The notes: generated from the letters alone by a model not told the origin. DNA of 32,778 nt from Dyella_B sp035277725 (GCF_035277725.1 NZ_DATEJY010000176.1:1-32778); one strand, 5' to 3'; counted from the stretch's first letter, positions 16,799-25,606 are shown. Translations and numbers: made by a program.

Positions 16799-17968
16799 AT
16801 GAAGTCCATCCCGCACAAGGGCCCGTCCCCTTCCCATTCATCTCATTCCCGTTCCACCCGACATTTGAAACGTCTTGCAGGCATCGGCGCTTCGCTGGCC
16901 CTGCTTTCAGTAGCACTCCCGGCCGCCGCCACGCAGTGGTGGAGCCAAACTCCCTACATCTACATCGGCCCCACGGTGGTCAACGTCACCAATTTCGGTG
17001 CCAATGGCAACGGTGTGATGGACGACACTGCCGCCTTCCAGGCCGCCATCAATGCATTGCCCGCCAACGGCGGTACGATCGTGGTGCCGAACGGCACGTA
17101 CATGATCGACGCGACGAAAGGCATCAATCTGCGTTCGAACGTGCGCCTTTCGCTTTGGTCCGGCGCAACGCTCAAGGCCATTCCCAACAACGCCAGCTTC
17201 GCCGCCGTGGTGAAGGTGTGGAACGCCAGCAATGTCGAAATTCTCGGCGGGCACATCGAAGGTGAGCGCTATCACCACCTTGGCACCAACGGACTGGGTT
17301 ATGGCATCAGCATCCAGGAGTCGAGCACCGTTTACGTGCACGACATTACCGTTGCCGACAGCTGGGGCGACGGCGTGCTGGTAGGCACCACCAGCGGCTG
17401 GAGAAAGTTCACGCCAGTATCGAACATCACGCTCAATCGCGTCACCAGCACCAACAGCCGGCGCCAGGCCCTGACGATTACAGGTGCCAACCAGGTGTAT
17501 GTGGTGAACAGCAACCTCAACGGCTCCAACGGCACGGCGCCGCAAGCAGGTATCGACATCGAGCCGCAGACCCTCGGTACCGCAACGTCGATCCGCATCG
17601 AGAAATCCGCATTCTCCAACAACATGGGTTGCGGCCTGGAAGTGCACGACGCCGTAAACGGTTTGACGGTGACCGGTAACACCGCCAAGGCCAATCATGG
17701 CTACGGCGTATTCACGCTGGGCGCGACCAACGTGACCATCACCAATAACTGGCTTACCCAGAACTACCTGTTCGGTGTAGACATCGATGCCGGCACGCAA
17801 AACGTGTCGCTCGGTAACAACACGATCAACTACAACGGTGCGGCCTGGCTGGTTGCCCACGGGGAATCGGTGTTCACGCTCGGCTACGTGCTGCGCGACA
17901 TCACCATCTCCGGTTCGGCAAGCGGTGTGACGCAGTACGGCAACACCATCACTCCGATGAAACAGTAA
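16799..17968 (+). CDS. Secreted right-handed beta-helix protein, pectate-lyase-3-like, copy 3
   Basis: From the ATG at 16799 this is a 389-residue protein with a basic N-terminus, a hydrophobic LAGIGASLALLSVALPAAA stretch and a likely cleavage before TQWW, so it should be exported. An upstream in-frame ATG at 16718 would add 27 residues and bury the signal peptide deeper; neither start has a good ribosome-binding site. The mature protein begins VVNVTNFGANGNGVMDDT and has WGDGVL, SRRQALTITG and GIDIEPQ where copies 1 and 2 have WGDG(M/I)W, NRRQGLSIG and GIDIEPQ, so it is the most diverged copy. A perfect 17-bp stem hairpin follows the stop. Lyase, epimerase or structural roles are possible. 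Confidence 0.8.
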   Translation: MKSIPHKGPSPSHSSHSRSTRHLKRLAGIGASLALLSVALPAAATQWWSQTPYIYIGPTVVNVTNFGANGNGVMDDTAAFQAAINALPANGGTIVVPNGTYMIDATKGINLRSNVRLSLWSGATLKAIPNNASFAAVVKVWNASNVEILGGHIEGERYHHLGTNGLGYGISIQESSTVYVHDITVADSWGDGVLVGTTSGWRKFTPVSNITLNRVTSTNSRRQALTITGANQVYVVNSNLNGSNGTAPQAGIDIEPQTLGTATSIRIEKSAFSNNMGCGLEVHDAVNGLTVTGNTAKANHGYGVFTLGATNVTITNNWLTQNYLFGVDIDAGTQNVSLGNNTINYNGAAWLVAHGESVFTLGYVLRDITISGSASGVTQYGNTITPMKQ

Positions 17969-17979
17969 TAGCTTGACCC

Positions 17980-18017
17980 TTGGCCATCATTCCCGCGCAA
18001 GCGGGAATGATGGCCAA
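17980..18017. terminator. REP-type hairpin between convergent genes
   Basis: A perfect 17-bp stem (17980-17996 and 18001-18017) with loop GCAA lies between the stop of beta-helix copy 3 and the stop of the minus-strand flippase gene. Its ATTCCCGC core is shared with the repeats at 32477-32552. It probably acts as a bidirectional transcription stop, although neither side has a strong T-tract. Confidence 0.7.
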
Positions 18018-18018
18018 A

Positions 18019-19335
18019 TTATCGGTGCGCATGAAACCGCCGCACACCCAGATACATCGACAACAGCGACGACAGTTCACCGAGTACCGTGGCGAATGCC
18101 GCACCCATCACGTGATAATGGGGAATCAATATCACGTTGAACACCACCACGACGAGGGCATTGAAGCCCGTCGCGCCGACGCGATAACGCGTGTGCTTCT
18201 CGTTGAGCAGGGCCGTGGTCATGACGGTGCAAAGAAAGCGCGCCGGCACGCAGATCGCCAGCACCATTAGCACTTTCGCCACCTGCTGGTACTTCTCGCC
18301 GAAAATCATCGGCACTACCCAGGGTGACACCACCACCAGCGCGCCGCCTACCAAGAGGCCCAGGGCGAGCATCGCCATGCTGCCGTAGCGGAACGCCTTC
18401 CAGAATTTGTCGGTATCGTGCGCCGCCCACCGATGCAGCTTGGATAAGAGAAACTTCTGATAGATCGTGGTGGGAATCAGGTAGATCGCCATCATCACGC
18501 CCAGCGCAATGCCGAAGATGCCCGCCTGCGCGTTGCTGCTCAGGTACTTCAACAGCACGATGCTGATCGAAAAGAAAATCGTATACAGCGATGCATCCAG
18601 ACCGTAGGCCCAGGACAGCGACCAGAGTTTGCCCATGCTGGGTGGAGGAGCGACGATCGGATGCTCCGGACGCGGGCCGTGTCCATGCAAGCGAATATCG
18701 CCGCGCATCATCGCGCGCAATTCCGGCCAGGCGAGCATCACCATCAGGATCGACGTAGCGCTGAAGCCAACCGCCGCGACCCGCCCGTCCACGCCAGGCA
18801 GAAACCATAGCAAGGCTGCCACCATCACGCGGCCACCCGGCGTGATCAACTGCCACCACGCCAGTGATTGATGGCGTTCTTCCAGGCGGAGCTGGCTGCT
18901 GATCAAATTGACCACCAGCACACCGAATACCAGAGGCAACAGCAACAGCAGCAGCGGCCGTGCATCCGCTGTCGAGCCGGTAAACGACCACACCACGATC
19001 AGCAACAGGCTGGCAACGGTGCTGATGACGATAAAGCGCCACGAAGGTCCCAGCCAGCGGTTGGCCTGCCAACCTTCCACGCCATAGACCTGCAGCCAAT
19101 ACGCCGGCAACCCGAAACCGGCCAGCGATGCGACGATGGTGATGGTCGACAGCGATGACGCAAACAAGCCGTATTCGGACGGTCCCAGCTTGCGTGCGAG
19201 TAGGGCTTGCGTAAGAAACGTGAGGACTGCGCCCAATGCAGTCGCGATCCATAGCATCGAGATGGCGCCGAGTGCGTTGCGCCATTCGCGTGGCAAACGA
19301 TTCAAAAAGGGGATGGAGGAAGCTGAAGAATTCAC
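18019..19335 (-). CDS. Polysaccharide flippase, Wzx-like (PST/MATE superfamily)
   Basis: This 438-residue membrane protein has about twelve predicted helices and is likely to move the completed lipid-linked repeat unit across the inner membrane. Features typical of the family are GAISMLWIATALGAVLTFLT near the N-terminus, ARKLGPSEYGLFASSLS, and a C-terminal set of helices including the FNALVVVVFNVILIPHYHVMGAA pattern. The start is GTG at 19335 with no clear ribosome-binding site. It is the last gene of the minus-strand wzb-wzc-flippase unit, 109 bp after wzc, with a hairpin in the gap. The family is clear, but the transported unit is not. Confidence 0.83.
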   Translation of the reverse strand: MNSSASSIPFLNRLPREWRNALGAISMLWIATALGAVLTFLTQALLARKLGPSEYGLFASSLSTITIVASLAGFGLPAYWLQVYGVEGWQANRWLGPSWRFIVISTVASLLLIVVWSFTGSTADARPLLLLLLPLVFGVLVVNLISSQLRLEERHQSLAWWQLITPGGRVMVAALLWFLPGVDGRVAAVGFSATSILMVMLAWPELRAMMRGDIRLHGHGPRPEHPIVAPPPSMGKLWSLSWAYGLDASLYTIFFSISIVLLKYLSSNAQAGIFGIALGVMMAIYLIPTTIYQKFLLSKLHRWAAHDTDKFWKAFRYGSMAMLALGLLVGGALVVVSPWVVPMIFGEKYQQVAKVLMVLAICVPARFLCTVMTTALLNEKHTRYRVGATGFNALVVVVFNVILIPHYHVMGAAFATVLGELSSLLSMYLGVRRFHAHR

Positions 19336-19401
19336 GTTGGGGCAGCCAGTTTCCTCTCGACTTCGAGAGCGAGTCCAGGTTCAGGGGAAAGCAACGGATT
19401 G

Positions 19402-19428
19402 CGCCCTCTCCCGAAAGGAGAGGGCGCC
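19402..19428 (-). repeat. Intercistronic hairpin between wzc and the flippase gene
   Basis: GCGCCCTCTCC (19402-19412) and GGAGAGGGCGC (19418-19428) form a perfect 11-bp stem with a 5-base loop. It sits just downstream of the wzc stop and before the flippase start. No T-run follows on the minus strand, so it may be an mRNA-stabilising or attenuating structure rather than a full terminator. Confidence 0.5.
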
Positions 19429-19444
19429 AGGGACACACAAACCA

Positions 19445-21646
19445 CTACACCTTCGCCGACGGATAGGCGTAATACGCATACGCGTAGTAACCCGCCGCGC
19501 GCTTCTCTACCAGGTTGAAGATCGCGCCCTTGATCATCACGCCGTTCTGCTCCAGACGTTGCTTGGTCAGCGCAATTTCGCGGATCTGGTTGACGCCGAA
19601 GCGCACCACCAACAGGCTGGTGCCGGCATGGTGACCGATCACTGCCGCATCGGTCACCGCCAACACCGGCGGCGTATCGACGATGATCAGGTCGTAGCGC
19701 GGACGCAGGGTATCGAGCAGCGAGCTGAAGTTGGCGTGCATCAGCAGTTCTGACGGATTCGGCGGAATCTTGCCGCGCGGGATGAACATCAACTGGCCCA
19801 CGCCTTCCACCGGACGAACCACGTCGCTGATCTGCGCCTGCCCGGCGATCAGTTCGGACAAGCCGTTGTCCGGCCGGCTGCCGAGCATGCGATGCAGCAA
19901 GCCCTTGCGCATATCTGCATCGATCAACAGCACGCGTTGGCCGGCCTGCGCCATTACCACGGCGAGGTTGGATGCCACGAAGCTCTTACCGGCGCCGGGG
20001 CTGGGGCTGGAAATCATCAGCACGTTGTTCTTCGCTTCCAGCCGCGCGAAATGCAGGCTGGTACGCAGACCGCGCATGGCCTCCGTCGCCAGGTCAGCCG
20101 GCGCACTCAACGCCAGCACATGCCTGCCGCTGGTGCGGTGATGCTGCTGGCGCGTAAATACCTTGCGCTGCGTATCGCTCAGCGGAATGGACACGTACAC
20201 CGGCAGGCCAAGCCGCTCGATCTCCACCGGGTCTTCCACACCGCGCGCAAGCAGCTGACGCAGGAAGATGTATGCCAGCGCCACGATCAAGCCAAGCACC
20301 AGGCCACCGGGAATCACCCACATCGGCCGCGGCCACCACGGACGGGCCAGGTTCACTGCCGGCTGATCGATCACGCGCACGTTGCCGACGCTGCCGGCAC
20401 GGGCGATATCCAGTTGCTGCGCCTGGTTGAGCAGGTTGGTATAGGTCTGGTTGCTTACTTGCACGTCGCGGTTGAGCTTCAGCAATTCCTGCTGCGTGTT
20501 GGGCAACAAGCCGATCTTGTGTTCCAGCGAGCCCTTCTCGCCTTCCAGTTCGCTGATCTGTTTCTCGACCGCGCGGTATTCCGGGTGCTCCGGCGTGTAA
20601 TGCCGCTGCACTTCGGCCATCTGCAGATGCAATTGTTCCAAGGCGGTATCGATCGATACGTTCTGGCTCAACAGCGACTGCGTCTGCATGTTGAGGTCGA
20701 CCGAACGCTCCTTGAGCTGGAACGCGTTCAATGCTTGCGTAGCGCGCTCCAGCTCCTGTTTCACTTTCGGTAGTTGTTCGCGCACGAACTGCAGGCTGTT
20801 GGCTGCTTCGGCGGCGCTGCGGTCGACGTTCTGGCGCACGTACAAGCTGGTGACCTGATCGAGGAAATTGGTGGCCAGCATCGGATCGGCATTGTTGTAC
20901 GTGACCCCGATGATGCCCGAATCCTTGCCCTCTTCATTCGCCACGACGGCTTTCTGCAGCATGGCAATCGTGTCCATGTGCGAGTGCCTGACCACGGCGA
21001 AACGCGCGCCCGGATTGGCCCGCAAGGTCTGCACCTGCATGGTGATGCCATTGCTCGTGACCGTCTGGCCGATATGGCCGTTGAGGAGCACGTTGCCGCT
21101 GGAATCCTGCAGCGTGTACGTGCCATCGCCGCCGGCAATCAGCAGCATCTTCTCATCGAGCATCGCGGCGGGCACGTCCAGCTGCTGGACATCCAGTTGC
21201 GATCCGCCCCAGTCGTAGCGGCTCAATCCAAACAGCGGCGAGGCCAGCTCGCCGGGGTGGTTGGCGACGAACTTGCGCGCCAGGTACGAACCGATGAGCG
21301 GGAAGCGTTTCGGGCTGGCACCGATATCGAGCTTGAGGTTCTCGATCGCCTGCCCGATCACTTTGCGCGAGGTGAGCAACTGCGTTTCCGTCGTCGCCTG
21401 CGAGGTGGAGATACCGAGCGTCTCCGACAGGTCGCTCATGCCCGGCAAGGTCGGCGCCTTCTGTTCAACCTGCACCGAGGCGCTGGCCTGATAGACCGGT
21501 GTGGCCAGCATGGCATAGAGCACGCTGATCAGCAGGAACACCAGGGTGATCGCGCCGATCAGCCATTTGTTATCGGATAGCGTGCCCAGCAACGCTCGCA
21601 GATCGACATCTTCATCGCGTGTTGCAAAGGTTTGTTTGGTGGTCAT
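19445..21646 (-). CDS. wzc: Polysaccharide co-polymerase with BY-kinase domain
   Basis: This 733-residue inner-membrane protein controls chain length and, with Wza, export. An N-terminal Wzz domain follows a membrane segment at about 29-49. A long coiled-coil periplasmic region spans roughly 270-400, and a second membrane segment lies at about 441-463. The cytoplasmic kinase has Walker A SPSPGAGKS (547-555), Walker A' VLLIDADMR (572-580) and Walker B LIIVDTPP (653-660). The tail has a Tyr cluster at 720, 721, 723, 725, 726 and 728, the expected autophosphorylation sites. GGAG seven bases before the ATG is a good ribosome-binding site. It follows wzb by 49 bp, the phosphatase that should reverse its phosphorylation. 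Confidence 0.95.
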   Translation of the reverse strand: MTTKQTFATRDEDVDLRALLGTLSDNKWLIGAITLVFLLISVLYAMLATPVYQASASVQVEQKAPTLPGMSDLSETLGISTSQATTETQLLTSRKVIGQAIENLKLDIGASPKRFPLIGSYLARKFVANHPGELASPLFGLSRYDWGGSQLDVQQLDVPAAMLDEKMLLIAGGDGTYTLQDSSGNVLLNGHIGQTVTSNGITMQVQTLRANPGARFAVVRHSHMDTIAMLQKAVVANEEGKDSGIIGVTYNNADPMLATNFLDQVTSLYVRQNVDRSAAEAANSLQFVREQLPKVKQELERATQALNAFQLKERSVDLNMQTQSLLSQNVSIDTALEQLHLQMAEVQRHYTPEHPEYRAVEKQISELEGEKGSLEHKIGLLPNTQQELLKLNRDVQVSNQTYTNLLNQAQQLDIARAGSVGNVRVIDQPAVNLARPWWPRPMWVIPGGLVLGLIVALAYIFLRQLLARGVEDPVEIERLGLPVYVSIPLSDTQRKVFTRQQHHRTSGRHVLALSAPADLATEAMRGLRTSLHFARLEAKNNVLMISSPSPGAGKSFVASNLAVVMAQAGQRVLLIDADMRKGLLHRMLGSRPDNGLSELIAGQAQISDVVRPVEGVGQLMFIPRGKIPPNPSELLMHANFSSLLDTLRPRYDLIIVDTPPVLAVTDAAVIGHHAGTSLLVVRFGVNQIREIALTKQRLEQNGVMIKGAIFNLVEKRAAGYYAYAYYAYPSAKV

Positions 21647-21695
21647 GTGCCACTCCTAACAAGGAAATTCCTAAAAGGGAATCGGATGTTCGTTG

Positions 21696-22142
21696 TTACA
21701 AATAATTCAGCCAGCTCTCTACACCACGCTCGATCAATCCGTGAACATGCTCGAAAACCTGTGGCGAGCGACGATACGGATCGGGGATATCGCTCGCATC
21801 GCGCCACTTGTCCAGCAAGAACAATTTGCCGCTCGCCTCCGGCGCCAGCCGCGACGCGGCAGCCAGATGTTCACGTTCCATGGCAAGCACCAGGTCAGCC
21901 TGGCGCAACATGTCCGCATTGAGCTGCCGCGCGCGATGCTCGGCCGCGTCGATGCCACATGCCTTGAGCACTCGCATCGCGTTGTCATCCATGGGATAGC
22001 CCACCATGGCTTTCAAACCCGCGCTGCGGATCTGAATGTCGCGATGACGGAGCCGGTCGCGGAACAAAAACTCCGCGGCGGGACTTCGGCAGATGTTTCC
22101 CACACAAATAATCAAGATGTGCTTGAACACGTATAACGGCAC
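21696..22142 (-). CDS. wzb: Low-molecular-weight protein-tyrosine phosphatase
   Basis: This 148-residue cytoplasmic phosphatase is predicted to dephosphorylate the Tyr tail of Wzc and so allow cycles of polymer assembly. The P-loop CVGNICRS (13-20) gives the CX5R signature with nucleophile Cys13 and Arg19, and DPYRR at 121-125 carries the general-acid Asp. The length is normal for the family. The start is a GTG at 22142 preceded by GGAGAGA at short distance; a GTG at 22130 is an alternative. It is the first gene of the minus-strand operon and is divergent from wza across a 518-bp gap. Confidence 0.94.
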   Translation of the reverse strand: MPLYVFKHILIICVGNICRSPAAEFLFRDRLRHRDIQIRSAGLKAMVGYPMDDNAMRVLKACGIDAAEHRARQLNADMLRQADLVLAMEREHLAAASRLAPEASGKLFLLDKWRDASDIPDPYRRSPQVFEHVHGLIERGVESWLNYL

Positions 22143-22660
22143 TCTCTCCGCAGGTATGAACGCAAGAATTCATCCTCATGGGTGTCGAGCCTCAAAACTC
22201 CCAACCAAAGCCGGAACCAGGAGGAACGGCTGCTGAGATTCGACGTTGTGGAGAAAACTCATGGGTCTATTCAACCTCTTCATCTGATGATCACGTAGCG
22301 GCCCGATGAATTTTCACCTTCATGCCAAATCGCTGCACATATGCGCAGCCGTCCATCATCATCATGATGCCTGTGTCGATAACGGGTGAACTTAATAAGC
22401 GGACATGACAGAGATATATACCCATCCGCGTCAAATCCGCATGGATTTTCCCCAACCAAAGCGCAACGAAAACATTCCGTGCACACACGTGACGAAAAAA
22501 CGGCATCGTCGTCAACGCTTCGTTGACGCAGCCGCGACGACTTCACAAGCTTAATTAATGCAGAAAATTCCCGGCCACCGGGTTATCGCGAAGCCGCCTT
22601 TGGTCGATTGCACGCAATCAGCACTTATTGGCAACACACACCACACATTGCGGGGTGAAC
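22143..22660. promoter_or_regulatory. 518-bp divergent region between wzb and wza
   Basis: No credible gene is present. The region must hold promoters in both directions, for wzb-wzc-flippase leftward and wza rightward. On the wza side it contains the better-conserved shared element at 22477-22563. An AT-rich stretch around 22388-22425 (TTAATAAGCGG, GAGATATATACCC) may include promoter boxes, but I cannot assign them firmly. Confidence 0.5.
22477..22563 (+). promoter_or_regulatory. Shared leader element, wza copy
   Basis: This copy begins CCGTGCACACACGTGACG and continues with ACGCTTCGTTGAC at offset 38, CGCGACGA at offset 56 and an AATGCA near the end, matching the galE leader copy almost base for base in these blocks. 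It ends about 100 bases before the wza start codon. TTGACG inside the second block resembles a -35 box, but the spacing to an AT-rich -10 is too long for a standard promoter. Confidence 0.6.
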
Positions 22661-23743
22661 ATGAAAGCGTCATTTGCTGTGATAGCTATAACAACAGCCA
22701 TCGCGTTATCCGGATGCGCGGCCATTCCAGGACAACATATGTCGATGGGCGGCGCTCAAGACGGCCACGTCCAGATGGTGCAGATTACGCCGGACTGGCT
22801 CGCCAGCCAGCCACCTGTGCAACCGCAAACGGTGCCGCAGGAATTGCTGAGCTATCAGCCGGAGTCATACAAGATCGGTCCCGGCGACATGCTGTACATC
22901 ACCGTGTGGGATCACCCCGAACTGACCGCGCCGGCCGGTTCGCAACAACAGACCAGCGCCAACAGCCGCCTGGTACGTTCAGACGGCACGCTGTTCTATC
23001 CGTATGCCGGCACCGTCAAAGCCGCGGGTATGACCATTGATCAGCTGCGTGGAGAACTGACCAGCAAGCTCACCAAGTACGTGCCTAATCCGCAAGTAGA
23101 CGTGGCCGTGACCAGCTACGGCAGCCAACTGATCACCTTCCAGGGCGCGTTCGCCAAGAACGATCCGCAACAGGCCACCACCGTTCCGCTGACGCTTGCA
23201 CAAGCCGTCGGTACGGCCGGCATCGATCTCGCACATGCCGACCTTTCGGATCTGGTATTGACGCGCGATGGCCGTGATTTTCATCTCGACTTGAACACGC
23301 TCAACCACGCGACCGAGCAAGCCATTTATCTCAAACCCGGCGATCGTTTGTATCTGGCGTACAACGACAACAAAGAGGTTTACGTGCTGGGCGAAGTGAT
23401 GCGTCCGCAAGCCGTATCGTTCAGGACCGACGATATAACGCTCACCCAGGCATTGGGGCGCGTCGGTGGACTGGACCCGGTAACGTCCAGCAGCAAATCG
23501 GTGTACGTGATTCGCGGCGTCAAAGACATTGCACATACGCCGGCGACGGTTTACCAACTCAACGCCCGTTCGCCGCAAGCCTATGTGCTGGCCGACAACT
23601 TCCATGTGCAGGCCGGCGACGTGGTATGGGTGGGCGCTTCGGCCATTACCCAATGGAGCCGCTTCCTCAGTCAGCTAGTACCGCTGGGTAGCCTGGTGAG
23701 CAGCGCCGCGTTGGCCCATGGCAATGGCTCCAGCGGACTTTGA
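22661..23743 (+). CDS. wza: Outer-membrane polysaccharide export lipoprotein
   Basis: This 360-residue secretin-like channel subunit is predicted to form the outer-membrane exit for the polymer with Wzc. A lipoprotein signal with lipobox LSGC (Cys19) starts the protein. The export domain shows YKIGPGDMLYITVWDHPEL (70-88) and RSDGTLFYPYAG, followed by two SLBB-type segments, with YLKPGDRLYL and YVLGEVMRPQ. The C-terminal WSRFLSQLVPLG helix matches the membrane-spanning helix of Wza. The ATG at 22661 is chosen over 22628 because GGGGTGA lies just upstream and the signal peptide then has normal length. A strong terminator follows, so it forms a single-gene transcription unit. Confidence 0.94.
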   Translation: MKASFAVIAITTAIALSGCAAIPGQHMSMGGAQDGHVQMVQITPDWLASQPPVQPQTVPQELLSYQPESYKIGPGDMLYITVWDHPELTAPAGSQQQTSANSRLVRSDGTLFYPYAGTVKAAGMTIDQLRGELTSKLTKYVPNPQVDVAVTSYGSQLITFQGAFAKNDPQQATTVPLTLAQAVGTAGIDLAHADLSDLVLTRDGRDFHLDLNTLNHATEQAIYLKPGDRLYLAYNDNKEVYVLGEVMRPQAVSFRTDDITLTQALGRVGGLDPVTSSSKSVYVIRGVKDIAHTPATVYQLNARSPQAYVLADNFHVQAGDVVWVGASAITQWSRFLSQLVPLGSLVSSAALAHGNGSSGL

Positions 23744-23785
23744 TGACGACAGTCCCTTGCGTTTCCTTGATGCTCTTCTTTGCTT

Positions 23786-23813
23786 GGGCGCCGTGGGATC
23801 GGCGCCCTTTTTT
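23786..23813 (+). terminator. Rho-independent terminator of wza
   Basis: GGGCGCCG and CGGCGCCC form a perfect 8-bp GC stem with a 6-base loop, followed directly by six T residues. It lies 43 bases after the wza stop. Confidence 0.93.
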
Positions 23814-23992
23814 ATCCCATGCGCCGATGACGTTGCGCGGCATCGATATGGCTAACTCGCGATGACAAAAACACTCGTGCCCGCGGCAAGCGAATGCCTC
23901 CATGGCAATGCGCTTGCGACATAAGCGGAGCGCGCGGCGGACGTCGGCAAACATCCAACGGCATTACTTCGTACAGACGAGAAGCCTCGAAC

Positions 23993-25606
23993 ATGCCCAT
24001 TCCTAAAATTATCCACTTCAAGATTCCCAACCCTGCCACCCCTGCGCAGCAGGAAGCGATCGAGATAGCCAGGCGGCTGCATCCGGATTGGAAAGTCATG
24101 ATCTGGCAGGACCCGGTAGCGCCAGAAGGCTTCAGGCTTGCCAAATATTGGAAGCAAACCCGCAGCGGCGCGCAGCAGGCCGACCTGGTACGTATCGAGG
24201 CAGTGCTGAATTACGGCGGCATCTATCTGGATTCCGACGTGATCATGCATCGGCCACTCGACGAGCTTGCGGCCGCGCATGACTTCTTTATCGCGAGCGA
24301 GGATGGACTGATCCTGACGAACGCTGCGTTTGGTGCCGTGGCCGGACATCCTGCGCTCGCCAAAATCGTCGATGACCTGGACCGCAATCCGCCCGACTGG
24401 TCGTTGCCACCCAACGTAACGACCGGACCGGTCCTGTTCTCGCGCATACTCAAATGGCGCAAGGACATCGCGGTACTGCCGCGGGCAACGTTCTATCCCT
24501 ACAACTGGAACGACAAGCCTTGTGATCCGCACCCCCACACTTTCGGCACGCATCTGTGGGAAGGCTCGTGGATACGCGGCTGGGTCAAACTGGTGCGCAA
24601 ATTCGGCTGGCAAGGTCATTTGAAATTGCTTCGGCTGCGCCGCGCGCGCGGCATCGCCAAGGAATGCGAAAAGTGGATCCACTCCAATGAAGTCGTGATC
24701 CGCCTGTTCCTGCCACGCAAGGCCAAGGCCTATCCGGTTTCCGAAAAGTTGATCCGCAAGACTGTGCACGGACCCAGCATCATGCTCTCCGGCAAGGATC
24801 TGTCCGTCACGCCCAAAATCGCCCACCAAGGCTATTACGAACTTCGCGAAGAGCTCTTCCTGAAAAAAGTGCTGTGCGGTGGCGACTATTTCGTGGACGT
24901 TGGGGCGAACGTCGGCGCCTTCAGCTTGCTTGCCGCCTGCATGGTCGGCCCGTTTGGCCGCGTGTATGCCTATGAACCCAACCCGCTCGCTGCGGACATG
25001 CTCAAGCACTCGGCCACCATGAACTGGATGCACGAACGATTGATCGTCTCCAACGTTGCCGTCGGCGAGCGACCCGGGCACGCCATGCTGCACTTCAATC
25101 CCTCGCGCCTGGGCGATGCCTCCATCGCGGACGACACGCATGTCGAAGCACGCACTCGAACTATCGAATATTTGGGCAATGACGAAGCGGTCAACACATC
25201 CATCGTCACCTTGGATGACGAATTCCCCTACGACCTTCCCATCACCTGCCTGAGAATCGATGCGGAAGGACACGAAGCCTATGTGTTGCGCGGCGCCCAG
25301 CGTTTGCTCAGCAGGCAATGCGTCGATTACGTGATCGTCAAGGCCGTGGAGGAAATTGCCGGAAAAGCCTGGTCCGATCTGCTGGATGCCTTGCAGCAGG
25401 TGTGCGGTTATGGATACAGCCTTTACACGCTGGGAATCAATGCGCGCCCTATTCCGATCGAACTTGACGCCGTGCGCGTTGGCAGCCGCGTCATCCGCAC
25501 CAGGAACTTGATATTGATGAACCGGTTTGTGGCGGACAGGCATTTCCGTCGGAAGGCGCAGCAACGGACGGAGAACGATGCGCGTGCTGGTGCTGGCAGT
25601 GCATGA
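23993..25606 (+). CDS. Fused glycosyltransferase (DXD type) and FkbM-family methyltransferase
   Basis: This 537-residue two-domain protein is probably cytoplasmic. Residues 1-200 resemble the DXD-type sugar-binding glycosyltransferases (IPKIIHF at the start, QADLVRIEAVLNYGGIYLDSD with Asp80 and Asp82, and THLWEGSW near 186-193). Residues 290-470 form an FkbM methyltransferase with the SAM-binding VDVGANVGAF (301-310), YAYEPNP and LRIDAEGHEAYVL. It could add a sugar and then O-methylate it, capping or decorating the EPS. The ATG at 23993 fits the domain start, while the longer frame from 23894 adds unrelated residues. It is separated from wza by a terminator, so it should have its own promoter in the 180 bases upstream. 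Confidence 0.85.
   Translation: MPIPKIIHFKIPNPATPAQQEAIEIARRLHPDWKVMIWQDPVAPEGFRLAKYWKQTRSGAQQADLVRIEAVLNYGGIYLDSDVIMHRPLDELAAAHDFFIASEDGLILTNAAFGAVAGHPALAKIVDDLDRNPPDWSLPPNVTTGPVLFSRILKWRKDIAVLPRATFYPYNWNDKPCDPHPHTFGTHLWEGSWIRGWVKLVRKFGWQGHLKLLRLRRARGIAKECEKWIHSNEVVIRLFLPRKAKAYPVSEKLIRKTVHGPSIMLSGKDLSVTPKIAHQGYYELREELFLKKVLCGGDYFVDVGANVGAFSLLAACMVGPFGRVYAYEPNPLAADMLKHSATMNWMHERLIVSNVAVGERPGHAMLHFNPSRLGDASIADDTHVEARTRTIEYLGNDEAVNTSIVTLDDEFPYDLPITCLRIDAEGHEAYVLRGAQRLLSRQCVDYVIVKAVEEIAGKAWSDLLDALQQVCGYGYSLYTLGINARPIPIELDAVRVGSRVIRTRNLILMNRFVADRHFRRKAQQRTENDARAGAGSA

Noticed and set aside
23852..25564. 570-codon minus-strand frame opposite the GT-FkbM gene.
   Set aside because: No domain is recognisable and it mirrors a plus-strand gene with intact motifs; it is a high-GC shadow.
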